From contig NJFT01000235.1 of NCBI GenBank assembly GCA_002221725.1, forward strand, positions 1 through 61,787: DNA of 61,787 nt, given 5' to 3'. Shown piece by piece: positions 21,611 to 32,377 of the stretch; positions within the stretch are counted from its first letter, which is position 1; each line of letters begins with the position of its first letter. Made by a program: the position numbers and the translations under genes. Origin of the DNA: Scedosporium boydii. Its lineage: Eukaryota; Ascomycota; Sordariomycetes; Microascales; Microascaceae. The notes beneath the pieces are model-generated. The model was not told where the DNA came from and did not search any database. It saw only the letters and a list, made by a program, of their open reading frames with translations.

Positions 21611-22980
21611 GGGTTAGTTGGTCCTTTGAGCAGCCGAGGGAGCCTCGGCAAGTACTGGAATGTAAAAGTCTTTCGTGGCATGTGTGGTTAGTCTAACAGG
21701 TAAGGGAAGAGCGGGGGGTTCTGAGGCTTCGGGACACCTAAACAAATCTCCAGAATGGGTCGGCCTCGTCTTCCTTCACAAGTTGAACGTCCCAAACATT
21801 CCAACGTCAGCAATTCGACGCCGCGCAGGACTGGCAATAGATCACCCCTTGATTCATACCATTTGCTTCTTCGACGACAAGGTGTATCAAAACTAAAGTG
21901 CGAGTAGTTGAATGAGACTGCAGTTCTTTGTCTCATGCACTTGGCTATATCGCTCCAACTGGTGGGGGAATACGTCTGTCTGGGTGTCGTTCTGGGGATA
22001 TTGTTTGTAGTTTTCCCGGCATATCCGGAACCGCTCGAGTCCCTGGGCATCCGCTCTGTCATGCTTCGGCCCCGAGTTCCCTGGCATTCTTATATGGGAT
22101 AACCGAGGATGGGAATGGTAGGCTTCCACGCCAGATTTAGATTTGTTGGGAATTGATTTCGAAGTGAGTGAGCGATCGGGACAGTCGATAGTAGATGAAA
22201 GGGAAAGGGCCCCTATATTACTCTGCCGGTGAGCCAACACTTGAACCTCCCAGGCCCCGAAAGTCACTAACCACATGTTCTCCTGATAGATATTGACACT
22301 GTTCCCCAGGTGCCCAGGAAGGTCACAAACAACGCCGAGGTTGCTGCTGATGACCTCTGACATCCGTCCGAAACGCTCAGTCGTGCTCCTTTATAATCCA
22401 CGTTCCTAAAATATTATATTATTTCCCCCATTTACCGGTAATTTCCCCGTCTCTGCCTCCATCGTAATAATCCAGATCCTATGCTGCAACTGTGGTTTAC
22501 TATGTACCCTTTGTTTGTTGGTTTGATCTGATGATTCAACATTGAGGGAACAGGAGAGCAGCCACGTACATCGCATACACACAATCAGTAAGAAAGTGAA
22601 TTTCGGACTTGGGCTTATGTCGTATGGGCGGGATCCAGTCTCAAAGTATACTAATATTCGACAATGAGCATCCAACTTATAAGCTATAATAGAACTATAC
22701 TAGCAGGTCATGCCATCAAATCTTTCCTAGCTTGGCTTACACGCCCGACCGAGTCCCGAGTCAGGTCACTAACCCATCTTATTCCTCACATATGAAGGCT
22801 TGCGTATCCATAGAACAAGAGAGATATATGCCAATGGACCAGTGCTAGTTGTCAAGGCTACTGCCTTTTACAGATCGAGATAGCTTCTCTTGAGATCCGC
22901 TGCTATTCTCTTCTTTCATATATCCCATCCCAGAGCGATCATCCTTCCAAAATCTACCCATTCCCACTCCAAAAACTCAA
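21611..22980. other. Intergenic, nothing recognised
   Basis: About 1.4 kb. A 156-codon minus-strand frame at 21893-22363 has no family features I can name, so I do not call it. Confidence 0.4.
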
Positions 22981-24012
22981 CTAAGCATAAGTGCCCAGAA
23001 ACCTGGCTGGGTTCTCAACCGCGCGCCTCGTACTTTCATCAAAGTCCTCCTGGGGCAGCCCCAACTCCTCGTTGGCAAGCTTGTGATTCTCATGCCAGGT
23101 CAGGGCCGCGACGCCAGGCTTCTCGGGGTAGAACCAACGCGTATACAGCACCCGTTCAAACGCAGTCCCGTCAGCCCTGAACTTCTCCACGGCGTTGGTA
23201 AACCGCTCAACAGAGGGTTCGTATGTGATCTTCCAATCGGACTCCTTGGTTCCCGTGGCGCGAAGCACCGACTCGAACATGTCCCTCTGGCTGACGTAGA
23301 AGGACTTGATGTAGACGTTCTTGTTCTTATACCTCTCCTCGATGATTTTCTCATCGAGAGAGAACAGGGCCGCGACGGCACGACCAGTCTGCTCCCAGGT
23401 TGTCGTGTTGATCTTTGCGGTCCCGTCATCAATGAAGACGACCGATCGCTCCTTGAAATCGAAGCCGTATCTCTCCGCAGTGCCAACGAGACTAAACTCG
23501 TACCAAAACCCGGAAACGAACTCGATCCATCCCAAGCCAAGCTTCTCGACGAGCTGCTCGGCCGCGCGCTGCCCAATGCCCAAGAATGTATCGATGGCCG
23601 CGGGATGAGAGGAATCACCACCCCAACCATTGGGCACGACGTAGCGGACGCCGGCCTCGGCGGCTGCTTCGATGAGTTTGGTTTGGGTGTCTCGGGGTGC
23701 CTTGACGGACATGGTGATGATGAGGACGTCTTGGCCGCGGAGGGCGGAGACGAGGGAGGCGTGGGAGGAGTAGTCGACTTGGGCGGTCTTTACTCCTTCC
23801 GGGATGGGGGCTGCATCGGGGGCGCCGCGGGTGATGGCGGTGATGGTGTGGTGGCCGGATTTGAGGAGTTCGGAGGTGATGAACCTCCCAATGTTGCCGG
23901 TAGCCTGGGTCTTTGTTAGTACGTTGCATGGCTGGATCATCGACAAGGAGGTTGGGGTTTGAATTATGTCCGGACTTACACCGACGATGGCAATGTTCTT
24001 GAGGATAGCCAT
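22981..24012 (-). CDS. NmrA-like / isoflavone-reductase-like NAD(P)-binding protein
   Basis: Exon 1 is only 33 nt (24012-23980). A 75-bp GTAAGT...CAG intron follows, then exon 2 at 23904-22981, giving 318 residues. Splicing restores IAIVGATGNIGRFI, the GxxGxxG dinucleotide-binding motif of atypical SDRs. Further on are VRYVVPNGWG, the substrate-side FVSGFWYEFSL, and a C-terminal domain. NmrA-like proteins are either redox-sensing regulators or NAD(P)H-dependent reductases of small phenolics. The full-length Rossmann motif favours cofactor binding, but the substrate is unknown. Cytosolic, no signal peptide. The intron has no stop and a length divisible by three, so a retained transcript would stay in frame with 25 extra residues inside the motif. 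Confidence 0.85.
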   Translation of the reverse strand: MAILKNIAIVGVSPDIIQTPTSLSMIQPCNVLTKTQATGNIGRFITSELLKSGHHTITAITRGAPDAAPIPEGVKTAQVDYSSHASLVSALRGQDVLIITMSVKAPRDTQTKLIEAAAEAGVRYVVPNGWGGDSSHPAAIDTFLGIGQRAAEQLVEKLGLGWIEFVSGFWYEFSLVGTAERYGFDFKERSVVFIDDGTAKINTTTWEQTGRAVAALFSLDEKIIEERYKNKNVYIKSFYVSQRDMFESVLRATGTKESDWKITYEPSVERFTNAVEKFRADGTAFERVLYTRWFYPEKPGVAALTWHENHKLANEELGLPQEDFDESTRRAVENPARFLGTYA

Positions 24013-25484
24013 AGAGTCTAAGGTAGAAGATAAAGATATGAGCCTCTGGGAGGTGTATGAAAGAACTGTTTCTTGACTTGGTAAAACTACTTGATATTAA
24101 AAGACATATCGAGAAAAGACAACCTCGACTTTTAAAGGCAGGCAAGTCGTTGAATTTATACCAGCTCCCGCCCTCGAAGGCATGCGCGGAACTTCGGACA
24201 GGGGGCAGCAAGGTGGATTTGAAATTACCCATCTTCCCTTCACATTTCTCGAGTGGCTGCAGGAGCTGTAGTGATCCTTCTTTCACCTCATCCCAATCTA
24301 AAGAGCTTGCGCGTTGAGCTCGCCTGTTTCTCCCGGATTTATCTCACGTAGACCCCACTGACCTTCCTATGTAGCGTCACCTTCTCGGGGGTCCACAGGC
24401 TCTTAAATCCGAGGAGTACCCTCCCTCGCAGGGACCAAAAATAGTAGCACAAAAGCTTGATTGTTCGCGTTCGGACTTAAAAAAGTCCCTTCTCGAACTC
24501 AAACGATTAAAACTCGGGCTAGAAACAACTGCGTGGGTGGATCGATCGAATCCTTCTCGGTGAATTGGGCCGACCCACTTACAAACTTCAATACGCCGAC
24601 CACAACGGGGATAAGGTTCATCTGTCATAGGATAGTTCGTGATGAGCCGCACGCAATGGTGCCTCGAGGATCCACAGATGCGGGAGGAACAAACAATTGA
24701 ACCCACTCTACCACTCTCGGCAGGGCTGTTAGCCCAAAAGGGAGGGGAAACGTCATCGGCTTGCCGGGGCACGTTTGTAGTCCTGCATTTGAGATGAATA
24801 ATCAGAAGTCGGAATCCCGCCCTAAGAAACCGATGTGATTGGATTAATTGGTTGAAGGTGGTGGGTGTGTTGGTGTTAGATGTGCCGCGATGAAGGATGA
24901 AGGAACAATGCCACATGGAACAGGGCCATGTTGTCGCGAGCCCCCCCGAGCTGGAAAGCTCCTTATCGTCTTTCTTTTCCTTCTTTACCATGGATGGTAC
25001 ACTTACCAGTTCAATGAGCCTTTAGCATCTTGGTACTCAGCTTCCGTTTTCACTCCTTTTTCAGCTGTTTCAGTTCATTTCCTAGGAAGTCGACGTCTTA
25101 CATGCCCCCGTGACACCGTCTTTTCAGGTCCCTTTCTCCGTCGCGTCTTTCCGGGGTTGTTTCCCATCGATCAACGGAATTGACGTCTTCTAATTAGTTC
25201 ACGCAGAGGCTTTACAGTAGCATCTAGAGAAGGAGCCGTTTCAAGACCATCGGTCACCCATTCGATTCCTTTTTGATGTGTGGTGCTGCAGTGTGAGCTG
25301 TCCTGATCCATTTCACGTCAAATCAAGCTGATTATCCGCCTTGAGTTCTCACCTCAATACCCTTTCTTCTTCAGCTTCTTTCCGAGACTCGACACCGTGT
25401 ACAGAAATGTGGCCCGCCAGACAGGTTCTCGCACTTGAGTCTTGTCATTTCCACCGCAGGATCTAGCCCGGACACATCTTAGAG
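24013..25484. other. Intergenic
   Basis: About 1.5 kb upstream of the NmrA-like gene and downstream of the 395-residue orphan. Apart from a TATA-like site, nothing recognisable is seen. A 204-codon minus-strand frame at 24377-24991 looks like a shadow. Confidence 0.5.
24155..24160 (-). promoter_or_regulatory. TATA-like box of NmrA-like gene
   Basis: TATAAA on the minus strand about 143 bp upstream of the start codon. Similar spacing recurs for the SDR genes, which supports the call modestly. Confidence 0.45.
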
Positions 25485-26729
25485 CTACTTCTTCTTCGAC
25501 TTCTTTTTAAGAGTCCCTTTCAGTATCTCCGCCCCCTTCTTCGCAATCTCCCTCGCCCTCATCGACAACCCGCCAGAAGATTGGAGATTCTGCGGCAACA
25601 CCTTTTCATTTGCGCCGTCCCATCGAAACCTGAGTGTCGCTTCAAATATAGGCGAGAGATCGTGCGCAGCGCAAATCGTTCCCCCCTCTCTTTTCTCGGA
25701 CAATGCCTGTAAGTCGAGCTCCAGGGTTCCTCGCTTCGTCGGGAGCTTCAGAAGTTCCTCCCGCGTCCCTTTGTCGAAATACGGTGGGCCGAGATAGTAT
25801 TGGTGACCTGCCCCCTCGAGTCTCGCGCGCGCACCCTTGTTACGACCGTAAGTTCGCATGTCGTAAATGAACTTGCGACACTCTTCGTGGAACCCTTGGA
25901 CAGACTCTGTTAAATGTTGCAGGATCTCTTCTCGACGACATTGGAGACGGAGACTTTCGTCCCAGAGCGGAGCGAAATCTTCCCTCCAGGGTCCTCGTAG
26001 CAGCGAATGCTGCCAGACTTCATCTGTCAACTTGATGTCCTTGATTTTTCCGTCCGAACCACAATGCTGGACAACTATGTCTGCAGGCTGCATGAAATCG
26101 GACAACTTGCTATTAATCCAACCTAAGGTTACGTGTGAGCTGAGGGAATCTCGTCCTTAGCAGAGGTTAAGGTACTTACCTAGCAGGAATTCTTTGGAGA
26201 AAGTGGCAAAGTCTTCACCAATTCGAAGCAAAACCATAACGTCTTCGTCCATAATAGGCTCAAGAGAGCTGATATCTGTCGCCTCCGAGGAGTGTCTCAC
26301 TTTCGGCTGGATGGACAGGTTGGGGGCCACTGCTCCTCGACGCACGGAAAGTTGGCGTCTCTCTTTAAGCGAATTCTGGTGGCTCGGTGCCCTCGAGCTA
26401 TTCGGCGAAGGGTCGTTTTTCCCGCGAATAATAACAAGAACTACATCGTCTTTCTGGCAGTACAGGTTATATGTCGCGATGATACTCTCGTCTGTAAGAA
26501 GACGGACAGCAGCCGCCATACTCTCGGAGTGAAGGTAGAATGCATAGTCGGCTGGTATTCCCTTGGAGTTTGTTAACTGCAGACATGTCTGCAGTCCAAT
26601 GTTCATACTCTTAACATCAGACAACGAGCGAGAAGCCTGGGAGAACACTGGACGGGTAGTGTCTTCTCGGAGGAAGAACCAAAGCTGCTCCGGCTTGGCG
26701 GGGACACCCGACGAGGTACCTGACGACAT
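25485..26729 (-). CDS. Hypothetical two-exon protein with basic tail
   Basis: Exons 26729-26180 and 26122-25485 are separated by a 57-bp GTAAGT...TAG intron and give 395 residues in phase. I do not recognise the family. The first half (QLWFFLREDTTRPVF, later YAFYLHSESMAAAVRLL and VVLVIIRGK) looks like a compact alpha/beta domain. It is followed by a Ser/Arg linker, EPIMDEDVMVLLRIGED, an amphipathic helical second half, and a C-terminal KGTLKKKSKKK. That tail could be a nuclear signal or bind nucleic acid. There is no signal peptide or membrane segment. The ATG at 26729 is preferred over upstream in-frame ATGs because the upstream residues are hydrophobic and unlike the rest. Confidence 0.65.
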
Positions 26730-27811
26730 GATTGCAACAAGAGAGAAAATCCGAATTGAGAGAGAGATTCCTGTGAATCTAGAATCTGAATCTTGAATGA
26801 TGGACAGCTCAAGGAATATTCGCAGACAGAGCACTGAGTCTTGGGGTGAAGTTTAGAGTGGATCCTTCTCGCATGCGACGACACTGGTGAGCAAGATCAA
26901 CGAAGTCACACGCGGAGTACTCCTCTGCGATAGGTTTCTCGTAGTAATTCCTAATACAAGCTCCAAGATTTTATTGTTAAATATTATTTATCTTTTTATC
27001 ACTAGTGAGACTTTCTTCTCCATTAGATGTCCGTCTTCCAGACTAGCTCATCTTGCAACGCAACTAGTTGTCCAATCCTCGAGGCTAAGAAACTCCGACC
27101 TCCGTTGGTAAGGTGGAAATAGAGTATTGTTATCTCAAGTCTCAAAATGACATGTGCCCATCGTCCTCTTGCATCAGTTTATGTTGAACTGCACCAGGAA
27201 TCCGTACCATCAGACTGTCACAATTCTGGAGGTCGTTGAAGGATTCAGATGGATGGCCTAGAAGTTAATGGAGAGAAAACTGCCTATAGGTGGCCCGAAG
27301 AGTATATCAGAGTATAAGAGCACCCTCCGAAGACGCTCTCCAGGCCATTGTGAGCTTAAATCACACCATCAGATTTCGAGTACGAAGGTAAGAGACGACA
27401 AGTACGGTAGTATCGCTCACATCCCTTAAATTGGTGCAGCCCCGTGTCTCCATGCCCGTCAAGGTTAAATTCTCTTGGCACCGCTTGGTGGAAATTCGGG
27501 TTCCATAAAATCGCATGCCCAAGTGGCCCAGACCGCGTTTTATTGATCAGCTCGCTCTCAGCTGGCCTTCTTTTCACCCCATTTTCCAATTTTCCACCTC
27601 TGGTCACCGTCACCTTGCATTTCCATAACGCCCTGCAAGGGGGAGGACTCTTCATCGGCCTTGGCAGTGACCAGGACCATAACCATAAATAACATGAAGA
27701 ATTCGCTGTTCTTGGGGCCAACCCCGTAAGGTTCTAACCCTCCCAGGGCCTGGCTCATTCTTTCCTCCTACCCTATTCGTTCGTTATTTTTGGTCCATCG
27801 TTGCTCTCACC
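26730..27811. other. Intergenic between divergent genes
   Basis: About 1.1 kb separating the divergent starts of the 395-residue orphan and the secreted CBM-like gene. No gene is supported within it. Confidence 0.5.
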
Positions 27812-29120
27812 ATGTGGCCCCGTGGACTCATCGTCGCGGCGTTTTCGGCTCTCGCTCTCACAGGCAGTCATGCGTTCAACCTTCGTCGATGCGACACACC
27901 ATCATCATCTTCTGCCACCGAAGATCCGGTAACCACTACTTCGGCCGAACCCACTCCTACAGCTCCCGTTTGCTCCAACCTGGTCGGCAACCCTAGCTTC
28001 GAAGATGGAAACAACGATTGGGAGTTTTACACCGCTACCGTCACGGCGAACGATCCATCTGTTGCCGTTACCGCCCAGGATGGGGACCACTACGTGTCCG
28101 TCGATCGACCTTTGCCCTCTTTTCCATTAATTCATAGATCACTAATACGCCTGGTCTCCCTGCTAGGCTAATGAAGATTTTCCGGTGGGCTACATGGGGC
28201 TACGTCTCACAAACCATTCGCCGCCATGGAAGTCGGCAAGTCCTACAAGATGAAATTCCACTACGGCCTGGGCCTCGTCCAGCAGGTCAACGTGCCCGGC
28301 TGCAAGCTCTCCGGCAAGCTGAACTGGGCCGTAGTGGGCTCCGAAATAACCCTCGCTTACCAAACGCCCGGCGAGTGCCACGAGGTAGTGCGCACACTTG
28401 TTCCGACGGTCGCGAACCCCTTGGTGCACATCTATCTTGCGTGCAGCGCTTCGTACCCCGCAGACGTCGACTTCCTCCTGGACAACATTTCCATCGTCGA
28501 GGATCCTTGCGTCGAGGAGCCTGCTCCCACCGAGACGCCGACAGCGCCCGCTGAGCCCGTATGCACTAACCACATCGCCAATCCCAGTTTCGAGAATGGG
28601 GCGGACGATTGGACTGTTCCGTATGGTATTATCCAGGGCCCTTCCGGCTCCATGACCGCTCAGAACCAAAGCAAATACTTGTACGTTTTGAACCAGGTGC
28701 TGCTGTACCACGGGTTATCTCTCACTCCGATATTGTCCTACGACTTGGAGAACAGGTAGTAACCACGTTCTTCTTCCATGTAGATACCTCACCCTACCAA
28801 GTGGCTTCACCACGACTTTCAGCCAAACTCTGCCCGACGTACAAGTTGGCCAGACATACACTCTAGGCCTCCATTATGCTCTCGGCTCTTTTCAGGCGTT
28901 CGTTGCCGAACGGTGCTATTTCTCCGTCTCCATCGACGGCGTGCAGCTGGGGGATACGGTTTATCCTACCCCAGGACCTGTTTCCCAGTGGGAGTTGGTG
29001 GAGAGGACCTTTACAGTCGTGAATTCTTCACCCCTCCTGCGGGTTACGTCCTCGTGCAACCAAGGCCAGGCTGGGTTTATGATGGATGGTTTCTCTCTCG
29101 TCGAGTCGGCTTGCCTGTGA
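27812..29120 (+). CDS. Secreted two-domain CBM-like (CenC-type) protein
   Basis: A signal peptide (MWPRGLIVAAFSALALTGSHA) precedes a Ser/Thr/Pro linker and two homologous domains. Domain 1 starts VCSNLVGNPSFEDGNNDW and domain 2 starts VCTNHIANPSFENGADDW. Exons are about 27812-28095, 28167-28680 and 28784-29120. The second intron (103 bp) is clear and restores KYLYLTLPSGF. The last exon holds SQTLPDVQVGQTYTLGLHY and ends SLVESACL. Domain 1 appears to need a one-base deletion near 28219-28225 to join YVSQTI to MEVGKSYKMKF, which align with domain 2. Alternatively a weak AAG acceptor at about 28176 avoids the shift. Such jelly-roll domains bind polysaccharide, and a wall or substrate-binding role is inferred. 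The partners lie beyond a divergent orphan gene and a convergent SDR. Confidence 0.7.
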
Positions 29121-29388
29121 TGGCAGAATTGGGTTTCTATCTAAATGGGCCTGGCTTAAAAGGTCCTCCCGATGTCGAAGATTTCCTTCAGCTAACATAT
29201 ATTAATTATAATACTGCATTGCTTTCTATCACCCTACACGAGGGGCTAGAGTCGTGTCCTAGGAAACGTTTAGAGTGGAGAGTGGTAACTAATAGCTGTT
29301 GCTCGCATAACCCAAAACGCCGGACCATTCCTCCTAATCGCACAAGCGGTATTCCCGAAAAAAGCCTCCTCATAGCCCCTAACCCAAA

Positions 29389-30443
29389 TCAGAAATTGCT
29401 TGTCACGCCAAGCTGAATCGCCTCGAGTCTCTCCGTCAACTCCTTCCACACCCTGTCCTGAAGTTTCTTGCTCCCGGCGCCAGCCGCCCAACCCTCCGTA
29501 GCGTGGACCTTGCAGTGGGACAGGTATTTCCCGTGCGTATCGGCGCCTTGAGATCCAGCATGGACGAGGGTGCGGCTGCCCTGTTCGGTGGTTCGTGCGA
29601 CGAGCTTCTTCAGGAGTTCTAAAGACCAGCTGTCGGCCTCGCGAGATAGCTCACTATTATTTAACCCTTGTCGTTAGCCGTGAACACAGAAGAGTTACAA
29701 GAAAACAAAGGGGTTGAAACTTACGAGTGGCATAGGCCGGGGTTCACGCAGTTGATGGTAACAGGGTACTTGTCCGCCGGATAGAGCTCTCCGATGGCCT
29801 GCACCGCGAAGACCTCGAGCAGCTTCGAGACGAGATACCTATCTTCTTTCGCCTTGTCCCACTTCGACTCGTCGTTGAGCTCGTCAAAGATCTTGCCGTC
29901 CGGGGCTTTCCTCTCAGGGAACTTGGCCCACGCATGAACTTCCGACGCGACAATGGTCAAAGTCGGTCGCACGCCAAACTTCTCCGCCGTCTCCTTGAGC
30001 TTCGGCAACACCAGCGCCGCGAGCAGAAAAGTCGAAAAGACATTCACCGTAATCGTCGACTCGCCGCCGTCGAACTTGGTATACTTCCCCGTCGCAATAC
30101 CGGCGTTTTCGATCAGGATGTCCACGCGGGGGAGCTCATTCACGCGAGCCGCAAACGCCTTGACACTGTCATACTTGCCCAGATCCAGTTCCCATACCTG
30201 GATGGCGTCGGGTCCGACCTTCGTGGAGGCTTCTATGTCCGCCTTAGCGGCGTTTCCCTTTTCGAGAGAACGTACGGCGAGGATGAGGGTGGAGGCGCCG
30301 AGGCGGGCGAAGTGGCGGGCGGCTTCTTTGCCGAGGCCGGTGTTGCTGCCCGTGATGATGACTGTTTTTCCGGCGTAGGAGGCCGAGGGGAGGGGGAGGG
30401 TTATGGTGAGTTGTTGGTAGATGAATCTTGGAAAGGAGGGCAT
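29389..30443 (-). CDS. Short-chain dehydrogenase/reductase
   Basis: Exons 30443-29725 and 29653-29389 with a 71-bp intron, giving 327 residues. Features of a classical SDR are present: the cofactor motif TGSNTGLGKEAA near residue 32, a basic residue (AVRS) after the second strand that suggests NADP(H), NAGIA near residue 115, and a catalytic Ser (VASEVHAW). The catalytic pair is YLVSK. A C-terminal extension after the intron (SELSREADSWSLELLKK onward) resembles the retinol-dehydrogenase/WWOX-like branch common in fungi. The substrate is unknown. Converges on the CBM-like gene. Confidence 0.9.
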
Positions 30444-31319
30444 TTTGGATGATTTTCGGTGGTCTTTCGTCTCGTTTGGGTATCAAAAAGGGCAGTATAT
30501 GGGGGCCGAAGTCGTCGATGAACTGGTGTGCGGGAGCACCGGGAATGATTGGGGGGCCATCTTTATATACTTGGATTTACGATAAATGACCCGGCTTTAC
30601 TTCTAAAACCCCCTCCCCCTTTCCGCCTCAGATATCCCATGGAGCCAAGCATTTTACCATTGTGTGTTACCCTACCTCAATAAAGTCCTTGAACCGGGAG
30701 CAACCTAGCGAGCGTACACCGGACTTTAGCCCCAATCTCCGCCTTAGCCCCCACTTTGGGTCAAAGAGGACTTTCTCCTCGGGGATAGTGCTAGCGAATC
30801 TGCCAACGTTTTCGCTGGCTGTCCAATGGAAATGTAAAGAAATGTCGTGTCAGTTTCGGTCGCCGGGCGTTATGGTGGAAATAAGAGTCTGACGACGGAG
30901 GGAAAGCTGGGCACGTAATCTACTGCAGGGACATTTCTGCCTTGCGTGTATGCCCACTGATGTAAGACGCTAAAGTCCGCGGGAGCTTTATCGGCCCGGC
31001 GCTGATGGGAAATGTTCTGCCGGTTGAGGTATATGGAGCAGGGCAACGTACAAAGCGAGAAATTATAAAAGGAATAATGTCATAATAGTACCCGGTTCCA
31101 TCCGCCTACCTTCCAATACTTCTAATGTTTGAAGTGTTGGAGCACACTTCCCTGTACGGTTTCTCAATGCCCGCCCACCGGATCAAATAGGAGTAGATGT
31201 TAACCTAGCCTGGCTGTCAAATGTGTCAATAGTCTTTAGTCGAAGTCTAGCGCTTCTCAATCCACTAAAATTGCCCACGCCAGATTTCATCCGACCCCGC
31301 CGACAAAAAGAAAAAGATT
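30444..31319. other. Intergenic upstream of SDR
   Basis: Contains the SDR promoter. No other gene is recognised up to the tRNA pair. Confidence 0.5.
30562..30569 (-). promoter_or_regulatory. TATA box of SDR gene
   Basis: TATATAAA on the minus strand, about 120 bp upstream of the SDR start codon. Confidence 0.5.
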
Positions 31320-31408
31320 AGGTCCAACCAGGATTCGAACCTGGGCTTACGGAACTCTCAGCATGAAGCGTCAGAATCCGACGTCCTAACCAACTAGACC
31401 ATTGGACC
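31320..31408 (-). tRNA. tRNA-Gln (CTG) with intron
   Basis: Acceptor arms GGTCCAA and TTGGACC pair exactly, with discriminator T. The D arm contains the A-box-like TGGTCTAGTTGG. The T arm is CCAGG-TTCGAAT-CCTGG. The anticodon loop reads TTCTGA, giving anticodon CTG. About 16 bases between position 37 and the 3' half of the anticodon stem (TCCGT) are best read as a nuclear tRNA intron. One anticodon-stem pair is a mismatch in this fold. About 89 nt in total. Confidence 0.8.
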
Positions 31409-31418
31409 TTAAGAAAAT

Positions 31419-31508
31419 CGACAAGAGTGAGATTCGAACTCACGCCCCCGAAGGGATTGGCTCACTACTGGTAGCAGGCCAACGCGTTAACCACTCCGCC
31501 ATCTTGCC
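31419..31508 (-). tRNA. tRNA-Ser (GCT) with intron
   Basis: Acceptor GGCAAGA pairs with TCTTGTC (one G-T pair), with discriminator G as required for Ser. The anticodon stem TTGGC/GCCAA is perfect once a 9-base intron after position 37 is removed, and the anticodon is GCT. A long variable arm (CCC-TTCG-GGG) is typical of serine tRNA. The T arm is GTGAG-TTCGAAT-CTCAC. It lies 10 bp upstream of the Gln tRNA on the same strand. Confidence 0.85.
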
Positions 31509-32377
31509 TCTTTCTGTGACGATTCGGTTGCCCAGTTCCCAATAAGAGCTCGCAGAGTTTTGGGGCTGCGGCTGCCGTGCATCGTCTCCCTGGGACTGAC
31601 CATCACACTCCCAACGCAGGCCGCCCCGCTCAAAATGTTCCATCATTAATTAGCACCATTTTTCATTGTCCTGCCTGTTGTGCATCGCCAGGAAGACAAC
31701 ATGGTTATTATATTTCTAAAACCAATGCCATTTTCAAGCTTGAGAATGTGAAAGAAAACAGAAGAAACCTAAACTATATTAAAAATAATAATAAATAAAT
31801 AAAAGAAATAAATAATAATAAACGATGAGCTGAAATGGCCGGCAATGATAGCCTGGAATCCTTCGTCAATTACTTGAGGGAGACTCATTTTGCTGTCCTC
31901 GACTTCGTACATGATATCATGGGCGGGATTCCATCATTCCACTATAAATATAAATATTAAACATTTGTAACAAGATCCTCACGGTCTGATGTAAATTACT
32001 GTAATATTCAATGGAATTCCTGCTTAACTCTGGTATTAAATAAAGAGAATGAAGGCTCTTGTCTATCATTGTGCAGATCCTGTGAGACAGTAGCTTTTGA
32101 AAGGCCTCTACAAGCTTGTGTCGGCTTAAGGCCGTAGGTCAGAAACAGGTCAATTGCACTTCTCTGGCACAGGCGGTGAGAAGCGTTGTTATTTTTAGGC
32201 ATTTGATCCTCTGCTCGGTTGGTTCGTTGGCATTGATGGCTTTGTTGGTTCGAGTGCTCAAACCGCCCCCGATCCAGAGCCCCTTTCCCTCCTCCTCTCC
32301 ATTCCCCGAAGGCATTTTGCCCCTTCCTTGAACTCTAATAACGCAGAAAACCTCTCATTTCCTCCAAAAACCTAATC
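31509..32377. other. Intergenic with AT-rich stretch
   Basis: Includes a 31780-31822 tract of ATAATA/AATAAA repeats. It leads into the promoter of the acidic protein gene. No gene is recognised. Confidence 0.5.

Noticed and set aside
21893..22363. 156-codon minus-strand frame as the N terminus of the CorA-like gene
   Set aside because: I could not align it to the family's N-terminal region, and no splice pair joins it convincingly.
24377..24991. 204-codon minus-strand frame
   Set aside because: Composition looks random and no domain, start context or intron supports it.
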